Assembly: GCA_945867445.1 (NCBI GenBank)
Contig: CAMBID010000068.1
Coordinates: 1 to 5,315 of the forward strand
DNA: 5,315 nucleotides
Source of the DNA: an uncultured Clostridia bacterium
GTDB lineage: Bacteria; Bacillota; Clostridia; Oscillospirales; Oscillospiraceae
Reading direction: 5' to 3'
Position 1 is the stretch's first letter. The number at the start of each line of letters is the position of its first letter. A program made the translations under genes and the position numbers. Of the stretch, positions 1 to 4,927 are shown one piece after another. The notes below the pieces were generated by a model. That model saw only the letters and a list, made by a program, of their open reading frames with translations, had not been told where the DNA came from and did not search any database.

Positions 1-34
1 AAAGCTTTGAAAGCTTTTTATCAAGAACTAGTAT
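1..34. mobile_element. Right end of a MITE-like palindromic element, cut by the window start
   Basis: These 34 bases are identical to 1319-1352, the right end of the complete element between selD and yqeB. Identity stops exactly at the outer end of the terminal inverted repeat (base 35 is C, base 1353 is G), as expected if both are copies of one element inserted at different sites. The piece contains the self-complementary core AAAGCTTTGAAAGCTTT and the terminal ATCAAGAACTAGTAT. The rest of the copy would lie to the left of the window. It ends 77 bases beyond the selD stop codon. The family was not recognised by name; the call rests only on structure and repetition within the window. Confidence 0.62.
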
Positions 35-62
35 CATACTACTCTCCCATTAAAAGAATGGC

Positions 63-98
63 AGATCCCGCCGTCCGGCTTGCCGGATGGCGGGATCT
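63..98 (-). terminator. Strong hairpin after selD, probable terminator
   Basis: Bases 63-78 pair with 83-98 around a 4-base loop (79-82), giving a GC-rich 16-bp stem whose only non-Watson-Crick position is one G-T opposition. It begins 13 bases past the selD stop. On the minus strand the T-rich tail (TTCTTTTA) starts only after about four more bases, so the fit to a classical intrinsic terminator is imperfect. On the plus strand the stem is followed at once by a short T run (98-101), so it could work in both directions. No convergent gene is visible on the left. Confidence 0.65.
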
Positions 99-111
99 TT
101 TCGTGATCGCG

Positions 112-1152
112 TTATCGCAGAAAGATGCGCTTGCCGCCCCGGTACTCCTCCACCGTGCCGATGCGCTGGGCGGCGGGAACGGCGGCCTTCAGCTCCGCGA
201 AGAGGGCGTCGGCATCCTCCGGATGGACGGCCATGAGGAGGCCGCCGGAGGTCTGTGGATCGTAGAGCATGTCCTGCCTGGCAAGCTCGGTGTCGCCAGG
301 GTCCACGCTCTCCTGGGCGAAGGCGCGGTTGCGGTACATGCCCTCCGGCAGGATACCCATGGCGGCAAGCTCCAGGGCCTCCGGGATCAGGGAAATGCCG
401 CCAACGTCGATACGGAGCTCGGTATCGCTGCCCTGGGCCAGCTCCAGTCCGTGACCCAGGAGGCCGAAGCCCGTCACGTCCGTGCAGGCGTGGACCCGGT
501 ACTTCACCATCACGTCCCGGGCTGTCCGATTCAGGGTGGTCATCAGGCGGTAAGCCTCCCCCATGGTCTCCGGCGAGACCAGCTCCGCCTTCGCGGCGGT
601 GGTGAGGATGCCGATCCCCAGGGGCTTCGTCAGAAACAGCACGTCCCCGGGCCGCGCGCCGGAGTTGGTCAGGACTTTTTTCGGGTGGACGAAGCCGGTG
701 ACGGCCAGGCCGTATTTCGGCTCCTCGTCCAGAATGCTGTGGCCGCCGGTGATGAGGGCCCCGGCCTCGTAGACCTTGTCGTACCCGCCCCGGAGGAGCT
801 CGTGGACCACGTCTTTCGGCATATCCGCCGGGACGGCCATGATGTTGAGACAGAGCTTGGGCTCGCCGCCCATGGCGTAGACGTCGCTGAGGGCGTTGGT
901 GGCGGCGATCTGCCCGAAGAGATAGGGATCGTCGGCGATGGGCGGGAAGAAGTCCACCGTCTGGACCAGGGCCAGGTCATCGGAGACCTGGTAGACACTG
1001 GCGTCATCGCTTTTGTCAAAGCCCACCAGGAGCTTGGGGTCCTGGTGGACCCGGATGCCGTCCAGCAGCTGGGAGAGCACCCCGGCTCCCACCTTGGCTC
1101 CGCAGCCGGCGCATTTGGCGAGCTTTGTGAGCTTCACTTGGTTTTCCGACAT
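112..1152 (-). CDS. selD: Selenide, water dikinase (selenophosphate synthase), cysteine form
   Basis: SelD uses ATP to convert selenide into selenophosphate, the cytosolic selenium donor for selenocysteine, selenouridine and the labile selenium of some molybdenum hydroxylases. The 346-residue length is normal for the family. The N-terminal CAGCGAK places Cys17 and Lys20 at the positions of the E. coli catalytic pair; codon 17 is TGC, so this is the cysteine rather than selenocysteine version. Metal/ATP-binding acidic positions are present: D50 in KSDDAS, D67 in QTVDFF, D90 in NALSDVYAMGG, and about D225 in TDVTGFGLLGH. The C-terminal PQTSGGLL signature is intact. The ATG is preceded by AAGGAG at good spacing. 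It lies downstream of yqeC-yqeB on the same strand, which points to use in molybdenum hydroxylase maturation, although selA/selB or ybbB elsewhere cannot be excluded. No clear promoter of its own was found. Confidence 0.97.
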   Translation of the reverse strand: MSENQVKLTKLAKCAGCGAKVGAGVLSQLLDGIRVHQDPKLLVGFDKSDDASVYQVSDDLALVQTVDFFPPIADDPYLFGQIAATNALSDVYAMGGEPKLCLNIMAVPADMPKDVVHELLRGGYDKVYEAGALITGGHSILDEEPKYGLAVTGFVHPKKVLTNSGARPGDVLFLTKPLGIGILTTAAKAELVSPETMGEAYRLMTTLNRTARDVMVKYRVHACTDVTGFGLLGHGLELAQGSDTELRIDVGGISLIPEALELAAMGILPEGMYRNRAFAQESVDPGDTELARQDMLYDPQTSGGLLMAVHPEDADALFAELKAAVPAAQRIGTVEEYRGGKRIFLR

Positions 1153-1169
1153 AAGAATTCTCCTTTCCT

Positions 1170-1187
1170 TCCCCGCCCAGGCGGGGA
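1170..1187 (-). promoter_or_regulatory. GC hairpin in the selD leader next to the ribosome binding site
   Basis: TCCCCGC (1170-1176) pairs with GCGGGGA (1181-1187) around a 4-base loop. In the selD mRNA this short, very stable hairpin sits just upstream of the AAGGAG site and about 17 bases before the ATG. It could influence translation or transcript stability, or be a relic of repeat-rich intergenic DNA. No known riboswitch or leader peptide is recognised. Confidence 0.35.
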
Positions 1188-1199
1188 CTTCCTGATACT

Positions 1200-1236
1200 C
1201 TTTCTTGATAAAAATCTTTGATTTTTATCAAGAAAG
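1200..1236. repeat. Perfect 17-bp inverted repeat, AT-rich
   Basis: Bases 1200-1216 are the exact reverse complement of 1220-1236, with a 3-base TTT loop. The arm reads CTTTCTTGATAAAAATC. It forms the left end of the MITE-like element, and its outer half is the terminal inverted repeat shared with the right end. Confidence 0.85.
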
Positions 1237-1256
1237 CGCCGCTGTCAGCGTCGCCC

Positions 1257-1279
1257 TTTTGCGGCAGTCTGCCGCAAAA
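1257..1279. repeat. Perfect 10-bp inverted repeat, TTTTGCGGCA / TGCCGCAAAA
   Basis: Arms 1257-1266 and 1270-1279 are exact reverse complements around GTC. A GC-rich stem with A and T runs on both sides has the form of a compact bidirectional terminator or REP-type unit. It lies in the centre of the MITE-like element and is preceded by an imperfect 9-base inverted repeat (1236-1244 with 1246-1254, one mismatch). Confidence 0.75.
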
Positions 1280-1290
1280 GCCGTCTCATA

Positions 1291-1347
1291 AGTTCTTGAC
1301 GCGCCTGCGGCGCTATAAAAAGCTTTGAAAGCTTTTTATCAAGAACT
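1291..1347. repeat. Nested three-way-junction palindrome at the element's right end
   Basis: An outer 9-bp stem (1291-1299 with 1339-1347, AGTTCTTGA/TCAAGAACT) encloses two further hairpins: GCGCC-TGC-GGCGC (1301-1313) and a 10-bp AT-rich stem (1316-1325 with 1329-1338) around TGA. If bases 1300-1315 are removed, the remainder becomes a single perfect palindrome similar to the one at 1200-1236, so this looks like a copy of that palindrome interrupted by a 16-base hairpin segment. Confidence 0.75.
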
Positions 1348-1411
1348 AGTATGACAACCGCGGATGGCGTTGTTCCCCGTTCCAGTGAGGACAGGGATCT
1401 GCTCCGGCCGG

Positions 1412-2209
1412 TCAGCCGTGTTCCCTCAGCGCCCCTGTCAGGGCCAGGACCGCCTCCAGGACGCCGCCGCCCACGGCCAGGGCCTTGTCGCTGGCGGTAA
1501 AGCAGTGGGAGCGCTGGCAGCGGGGGTCGATGTCCCCGGACTTCATGCCGGGGAAAACCTCCGTCCCCTCCGGCAGAATGCCCCGGAGGGTACCGGTGAG
1601 GGTTGCGGTCATGGGCACGCCGGCGACAGTCGCCAGGGTCTCCCCCTCGGTGACGGCGTCGCCGATGTCCCGGAGGGGGTGGAAGCTCCCGGCCGCCGGG
1701 GCCCGGAGCACCCGCTCCCCGGCAAAGCCCCCGATGAGGCCGGGGATGCCGGTATTAGGAATGGCTGCGCCTTCCCGGATGGCCCGGCCCAGGGTGTGGC
1801 CCCGCATGGTCTCCACCACGGCGTGGCAGTCCACCCCGGCGGTGAAGCCGGGTCCCACGCCAATGACCACCGGGGCGTCGGTGATTTTCGTTCCCAGGTT
1901 TCTCTTCGCCAGGATGGCGTCCACCAGGGCGTCCGGGTGCAGGGCCGGGATGCTGGCTCCCTCCGGGTCAATGAGCACCGGGAGGATGCCCTGCCGCAGC
2001 AGCTCCGGCACGGTTTCGATGGCGGCGAGTCTTGCCGTAACGTCCTCCACCGTCTGTTCGCCATGGACGATGGCCTCGGAGAAGGCCACGGTCCGCCGGA
2101 TGGCGGTGGGCTTTGCCACGTCCAGCAGCACCACGTCCAGCCCGGCCCGCCAGAGCCGCAGGGCGATGCCGCTGGCCAGGTCTCCGGCTCCCCGGATCAC
2201 GACACGCAT
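1412..2209 (-). CDS. yqeB: YqeB / EF2563-family selenium-dependent molybdenum hydroxylase maturation protein
   Basis: This family is a genomic marker of the SDMH system and co-occurs with selD and yqeC. Its exact biochemical step is unproven, but transfer or insertion of selenium at the molybdenum centre is the usual proposal. The 265-residue protein opens with a Rossmann-like stretch, IRGAGDLASG (G7, G9, G14) followed by an acidic residue ending the second strand (D30), resembling the nucleotide-binding fold of XdhC-type maturation factors. A middle block has GVGPGFTAGVDCHAVVETMRGH (117-138). The C-terminal part shows the family blocks KSGDIDPR (223-230) and DKALAVGGGVLEA (241-253), preceded by a segment with spaced glycines that may be hammerhead/lipoyl-like (inference). 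The ATG overlaps the end of yqeC by 13 bases and has GGGGAG upstream, so translation is probably coupled. C128, C231 and C236 are candidate selenium or sulfur ligands, a speculation only. Confidence 0.9.
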   Translation of the reverse strand: MRVVIRGAGDLASGIALRLWRAGLDVVLLDVAKPTAIRRTVAFSEAIVHGEQTVEDVTARLAAIETVPELLRQGILPVLIDPEGASIPALHPDALVDAILAKRNLGTKITDAPVVIGVGPGFTAGVDCHAVVETMRGHTLGRAIREGAAIPNTGIPGLIGGFAGERVLRAPAAGSFHPLRDIGDAVTEGETLATVAGVPMTATLTGTLRGILPEGTEVFPGMKSGDIDPRCQRSHCFTASDKALAVGGGVLEAVLALTGALREHG

Positions 2210-2868
2210 ACGATCTCCCCTCTCCGCAAACTCCCGGCAAAGACCGGGAGGGGCAGGTTTTCCGCCAGACGCCGGGCGGTCTCCATCGCTTCCGGCGTCT
2301 CTGATTGGTTTACGATAATCTCGTCTCCCAGGCTCTCCGCCAGGATAACCCGGGCGGCGATCTCCGGTGTGAGGGGTTCGTCCGCGCCGCAGCCGGCGAG
2401 CTGGGCGTAAAGCCCGGGCCGGTGGGCGGCCGCCCGGATAGGCTTCCCGAAGCCGGAAGCCCCCACCATCAGGATGGTCCGCCCGCTCTCCGGCGGGATC
2501 ACGGGTTCGTGGGGGGCGTGGGCCTTCATGGGGAGGCCCGCCGAACCGTCGGCCTCCACCAGGACGAAGGCAGCCAGGGCCGCGAGGGTACCCACAGGGA
2601 CCCGGGAGGCCGTCAGCTTGCCCCCGGCTCCCCAGGGAGACGCGGCGCAGACGAGGGGTCGTCGGGAAAGGGCCTCCGCCAGCTCCCGTTCTCCGCCGGA
2701 GACGGTTTCAATCCCCGGAAAGGGGAGGAATTTCGTGGTGGTGGCCAGGATCACCGGCGTCCCGGCCCGGGAGAGCTCCTCCCCCAGGACCCGCAGCAGC
2801 GTGGTCTTTCCTCCGCCGCCGATCACTGCCGTGACGCCGGGCCGGATCCCTAGACTCTCCGCCAGCAT
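2197..2868 (-). CDS. yqeC: YqeC-family selenium cofactor biosynthesis protein, putative P-loop NTPase
   Basis: YqeC is the second marker of selenium-dependent molybdenum hydroxylase maturation. It is thought to be a nucleotide-dependent factor for the selenium-containing molybdenum cofactor; the exact reaction is not established. The 223-residue protein has a glycine-rich Walker A-like loop near the N terminus, IGGGGKTT (residues 16-23, lysine 21). A strand ends in VLVEADGS (103-109), an acidic Walker B-like position, followed by KAHAPHEPVIP (115-125), and VNQ at 186-188 may contact base or nucleotide. This general arrangement resembles SIMIBI-class P-loop proteins (inference). The ATG at 2868 is preceded by GGAGGAGG. 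It is the first gene of the minus-strand unit and its last codons overlap the yqeB start. The promoter candidate lies about 40 bases upstream. Confidence 0.9.
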   Translation of the reverse strand: MLAESLGIRPGVTAVIGGGGKTTLLRVLGEELSRAGTPVILATTTKFLPFPGIETVSGGERELAEALSRRPLVCAASPWGAGGKLTASRVPVGTLAALAAFVLVEADGSAGLPMKAHAPHEPVIPPESGRTILMVGASGFGKPIRAAAHRPGLYAQLAGCGADEPLTPEIAARVILAESLGDEIIVNQSETPEAMETARRLAENLPLPVFAGSLRRGEIVCVS

Positions 2869-2904
2869 GGCTCTTCCTCCTCCCGTTGTTCTTCTGATGG
2901 AATC

Positions 2905-2933
2905 AGTGTAGCACAGCGAACGGGAATGCGCAA
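2905..2933 (-). promoter_or_regulatory. Candidate extended -10 promoter for yqeC-yqeB
   Basis: Read on the minus strand, TTGCGC (2933-2928) and TACACT (2910-2905) are separated by 17 bases, and TGC immediately precedes the -10 box to give an extended -10 (TGCTACACT). The -35 match is poor (3 of 6), so the extended -10 would do most of the work, or an activator would be needed. Transcription would start near 2898, leaving a leader of about 30 bases before the yqeC ATG. Confidence 0.55.
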
Positions 2934-2948
2934 TCCTCAGGGCGCAAA

Positions 2949-2962
2949 AAAGGTCGACCTTT
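2949..2962. promoter_or_regulatory. Perfect 14-base palindrome between the divergent promoters, candidate operator
   Basis: AAAGGTCGACCTTT is fully self-complementary. It lies 12 bases upstream of the moaA -35 box and 15 bases upstream of the yqeC -35 box, so one dimeric regulator bound there could control both transcription units. No regulator gene is present in the window, and the site does not match any consensus that I can name with confidence. Confidence 0.45.
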
Positions 2963-2974
2963 CCGTGGTTTTCG

Positions 2975-3004
2975 TTGACTTTCCTCCCTGTGTCATGGTA
3001 TACT
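2975..3004 (+). promoter_or_regulatory. Sigma70-type promoter for the moaA operon
   Basis: TTGACT (2975-2980) and TATACT (2999-3004) each match the consensus at five of six positions and are separated by 18 bases. The expected start is near 3011, giving a leader of about 38 bases that contains GGGAGG (3035-3040) eight bases before the moaA ATG. That leader is too short for the molybdenum-cofactor riboswitch sometimes found before moa genes, so any control is more likely at the promoter. Confidence 0.8.
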
Positions 3005-3048
3005 ATCTTATCATTATTCTCACTTGAGTATCACGGGAGGCGGGGAAC

Positions 3049-3996
3049 ATGCGGGACAGCTTCGGCAGGACCATCGACTACCTGCGCCTCTCCGTCACGG
3101 AGCGCTGTGATCTCCGCTGCCGCTACTGCATGGAGGAAGGCGGCGTCCCCAAGCGCTCCCACGAAGAGATGCTTCGCATCGAGGAGCTGGCGGAGATCAG
3201 CGAGGCCGCCGTTTCGCTGGGCGTCCGGAAGATCCGCCTCACCGGGGGGGAACCCCTGGTCCGCCGGGGGCTTCTGACCCTCTGCGAGCGCCTTTCCGCC
3301 CTGCCGGGGCTGGAGGAGCTCTGCTTGACCACCAACGGTTCCCGGCTCCGGGATTTCGCCGCACCCCTGCGCGCCGCCGGGGTCTCCCGGCTGAACATCA
3401 GTCTCGATACCCTGCAGGAGGAGAAGTTCGCCTTCCTCACCCGCCGGGGACGGCTGGCGGACACCCTGGCGGGCATCGCCGCGGCGGAGGAGGCGGGCTT
3501 TGACCGGCTCAAGATCAACTGCGTCCTGCTGGGTGGCATCAACGACGATGAGATCGGGGACTTCCTGCGTTTGACTTACGACCATCCCTGGGAGGTCCGT
3601 TTCATCGAGCTCATGCCCATGGGCCCCTGCGCCCATTGGGGGAAAGAGCGCTTCCTGCCGGTGCGCACGGTTTTAGAGCGCTTCCCGGACCTGCAGCCTC
3701 TGCCAGAGGACGAGGGCGTTGCCCGGCGGCATCAGCTGCCGGGAGCCGTGGGCAGCATAGGGCTCATCTCGCCTATGAGCTGTGACTTCTGCCCCCGGTG
3801 CCGGAGGCTTCGGGTGACAGCGGACGGGCATCTGCTCCCCTGCCTCCACGCCAAGACGGAGCGGAACCTGCGGGGCCTCCACGGGGAGGAACTGCGGGCG
3901 GCCCTCCTGGCGGGGGCCATGGCCAAGCCTCTGGGGCACCACCTGTGTGCCGGGGGCAGTGAAACGATGCGTGACATGAACGAGATCGGAGGGTGA
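3049..3996 (+). CDS. moaA: GTP 3',8-cyclase, radical SAM (molybdopterin biosynthesis)
   Basis: MoaA converts GTP to 3',8-cyclo-7,8-dihydro-GTP, the first committed step of molybdenum cofactor synthesis, in the oxygen-sensitive cytosol. The 315-residue protein carries the radical SAM motif CDLRCRYC (C20, C24, C27) for the SAM-binding 4Fe-4S cluster, the GGEP motif at 66-69, TTNG at 94-97 and NISLDTL at 116-122. The second, GTP-binding cluster is formed by C248, C251 and C265 (CPRC followed by 13 residues and C, in the family pattern around [13 protein letters not shown]). The C terminus ends in GG, which is conserved and needed for activity in the family. It is slightly shorter than E. coli MoaA but all landmarks are present. 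GGGAGG precedes the ATG by eight bases. It heads the operon and ends two bases before moaC. Confidence 0.97.
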   Translation: MRDSFGRTIDYLRLSVTERCDLRCRYCMEEGGVPKRSHEEMLRIEELAEISEAAVSLGVRKIRLTGGEPLVRRGLLTLCERLSALPGLEELCLTTNGSRLRDFAAPLRAAGVSRLNISLDTLQEEKFAFLTRRGRLADTLAGIAAAEEAGFDRLKINCVLLGGINDDEIGDFLRLTYDHPWEVRFIELMPMGPCAHWGKERFLPVRTVLERFPDLQPLPEDEGVARRHQLPGAVGSIGLISPMSCDFCPRCRRLRVTADGHLLPCLHAKTERNLRGLHGEELRAALLAGAMAKPLGHHLCAGGSETMRDMNEIGG

Positions 3997-3998
3997 AT

Positions 3999-4496
3999 AT
4001 GCCGGAATTCAGCCATTTCAACGACCAGGGCCGGGCCCGGATGGTGGACGTGACGGGGAAAGCCGCCACCTTCCGCCGGGCCGCCGCCGCCGGAGAGGTC
4101 CACGTTTCCCCGGAAACCCTGGCCGCCATCCGGGAGGGGAAGCTCAAAAAGGGCGACGTCCTGGCGGTGGCGCAGGTGGCGGGCATTCAGGCTGCCAAGC
4201 ACTGCTGGGAGCTCATCCCCATGTGCCATCCCGTACCCCTCACCGGGGTGGACATCCGCTTTGCCCTGGCGGAGGACCCCTGCCGGGTGGAGATCCTGGC
4301 GGAGGTCTCCTGCACCGGACAGACCGGGGTGGAGATGGAGGCTCTCACGGCCGTCAGCGCGGCGGCACTGACCATTTACGATATGTGCAAGGCACTGCAG
4401 AAGGACATGCGCATCGAGCACGTCCGCCTGCTGGCAAAATCCGGCGGCCGCAGCGGCGATTTCCGGGCAGAGGAGGGATACGAATGGCAGTCGTGA
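3999..4496 (+). CDS. moaC: Cyclic pyranopterin monophosphate synthase
   Basis: MoaC converts the MoaA product into cyclic pyranopterin monophosphate. The 165-residue protein has all family blocks: [61 protein letters not shown] and [11 protein letters not shown]. From the ATG at 3999, Asp128 and Lys131 fall on the numbers of the catalytic residues in E. coli MoaC, which supports this start over the in-frame GTG at 3993; that GTG also overlaps the GGAGGG ribosome binding site (3988-3993). The start is two bases after the moaA stop, and the gene end overlaps the next start by 13 bases, so the genes are probably translated in series. Confidence 0.97.
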   Translation: MPEFSHFNDQGRARMVDVTGKAATFRRAAAAGEVHVSPETLAAIREGKLKKGDVLAVAQVAGIQAAKHCWELIPMCHPVPLTGVDIRFALAEDPCRVEILAEVSCTGQTGVEMEALTAVSAAALTIYDMCKALQKDMRIEHVRLLAKSGGRSGDFRAEEGYEWQS

Positions 4497-4927
4497 CATC
4501 CGTCAATCTCAGTGAGCGAAAGGGCACGGTCAAGCACCCCGTGCCGGAGATCCAGCTGCGCTGCCATCACGGCATCGTGGGGGACGCCCACGCCGGAGAC
4601 TGGCACCGGCAGGTGTCCTTACTGGCGGAGGAGAGCGTGGACAGTATGCGCGCCGCCGCTCCTATGGCATTGGACGCCGGGGCCTTTGCGGAGAACATCA
4701 ATACCCAGGGGATCGAGCTGAAGGCCCTGCCGGTGGGGACCTTGCTGAAGGTCGGCCCCGCTATCCTGCGGGTGACCCAGATCGGCAAGGAGTGCCACAA
4801 TGACTGCGCCATCAAGCGCGCCGTGGGCCGCTGCGTCATGCCCACGGAGGGCATCTTCGCCACCGTGGAGCGGGAGGGCGCTGTCCGCCCCGGCGATACC
4901 ATCGAAGTTTGGGAGGGGACGCTATGA
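4484..4927 (+). CDS. Stand-alone MOSC-domain protein
   Basis: MOSC domains are beta-rich modules related to the C-terminal part of Moco sulfurases and to YiiM/YcbX proteins; they bind molybdenum cofactor or carry sulfur on a conserved cysteine. This 147-residue protein is essentially one domain, with the family blocks [34 protein letters not shown] and [11 protein letters not shown], where C104 occupies the conserved cysteine position and C108 follows. It ends in the usual GDTIEVW block. The ATG at 4484 follows GGAGGG within the moaC reading frame and overlaps moaC by 13 bases; starts further upstream in the same frame have no domain support. In this setting it may handle sulfur or selenium delivery to molybdopterin or bind the finished cofactor, which is inference. 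In related Firmicutes such domains are sometimes joined to MogA/MoaB, but here the domain stands alone. Confidence 0.88.
   Translation: MAVVTSVNLSERKGTVKHPVPEIQLRCHHGIVGDAHAGDWHRQVSLLAEESVDSMRAAAPMALDAGAFAENINTQGIELKALPVGTLLKVGPAILRVTQIGKECHNDCAIKRAVGRCVMPTEGIFATVEREGAVRPGDTIEVWEGTL

Larger units (their letters stand above)
1196..1351. mobile_element. MITE-like element with terminal inverted repeats and nested hairpins
   Basis: The two ends are inverted copies: 1195-1214 (ATACTCTTTCTTGATAAAAA) against the reverse complement of 1333-1352 (ATACTAGTTCTTGATAAAAA) match at 18 of 20 positions, with a perfect 13-base core (1202-1214 and 1333-1345). Both ends carry a TA dinucleotide (1196-1197 and 1350-1351), compatible with the TA target duplication of IS630/Tc1-mariner-type elements. 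Inside is a chain of palindromes: 1200-1236, 1236-1254, 1257-1279 and 1291-1347. There is no room for a transposase. The right end recurs exactly at 1-34. The element fills most of the gap between the yqeB stop (60 bases away) and the selD start, so it may affect termination after yqeB or expression of selD. A non-mobile REP/BIME-like repeat is the alternative. Confidence 0.6.

Noticed and set aside
7..1221. A 404-codon open frame on the plus strand across selD
   Set aside because: It is antisense to a complete SelD with all catalytic motifs; long opposite-strand frames are common in GC-rich coding DNA, and its translation shows no recognisable domain.
1198..1237. A selD promoter formed by TTGATA and TATCAA in the left palindrome (minus strand)
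   Set aside because: The spacing is only 15 bases and both boxes are simply the arms of the inverted repeat; the -10 match is poor, so it was not called.
1196..1352. A CRISPR array or tRNA-like gene in the palindrome-rich gap
   Set aside because: There are no regularly spaced direct repeats with unique spacers and no cloverleaf; the structure is a chain of inverted repeats.
1364..2410. A 348-codon open frame on the plus strand across yqeB and part of yqeC
   Set aside because: The translation is rich in G, R, P and H with no domain, and it is explained as the shadow of YqeB and YqeC on the minus strand.
3005..3048. A molybdenum-cofactor riboswitch in front of moaA
   Set aside because: The predicted leader is under 45 bases and shows no multi-stem structure, far shorter than that riboswitch.
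3993..4001. GTG at 3993 as the moaC start
   Set aside because: It lies inside the GGAGGG ribosome binding site; the ATG at 3999 has good spacing and puts Asp128 and Lys131 on the E. coli numbering.
4223..4483. An N-terminal extension of the MOSC gene within moaC
   Set aside because: The extra residues are a low-complexity shadow of moaC; the ATG at 4484 with GGAGGG upstream starts directly at the domain.
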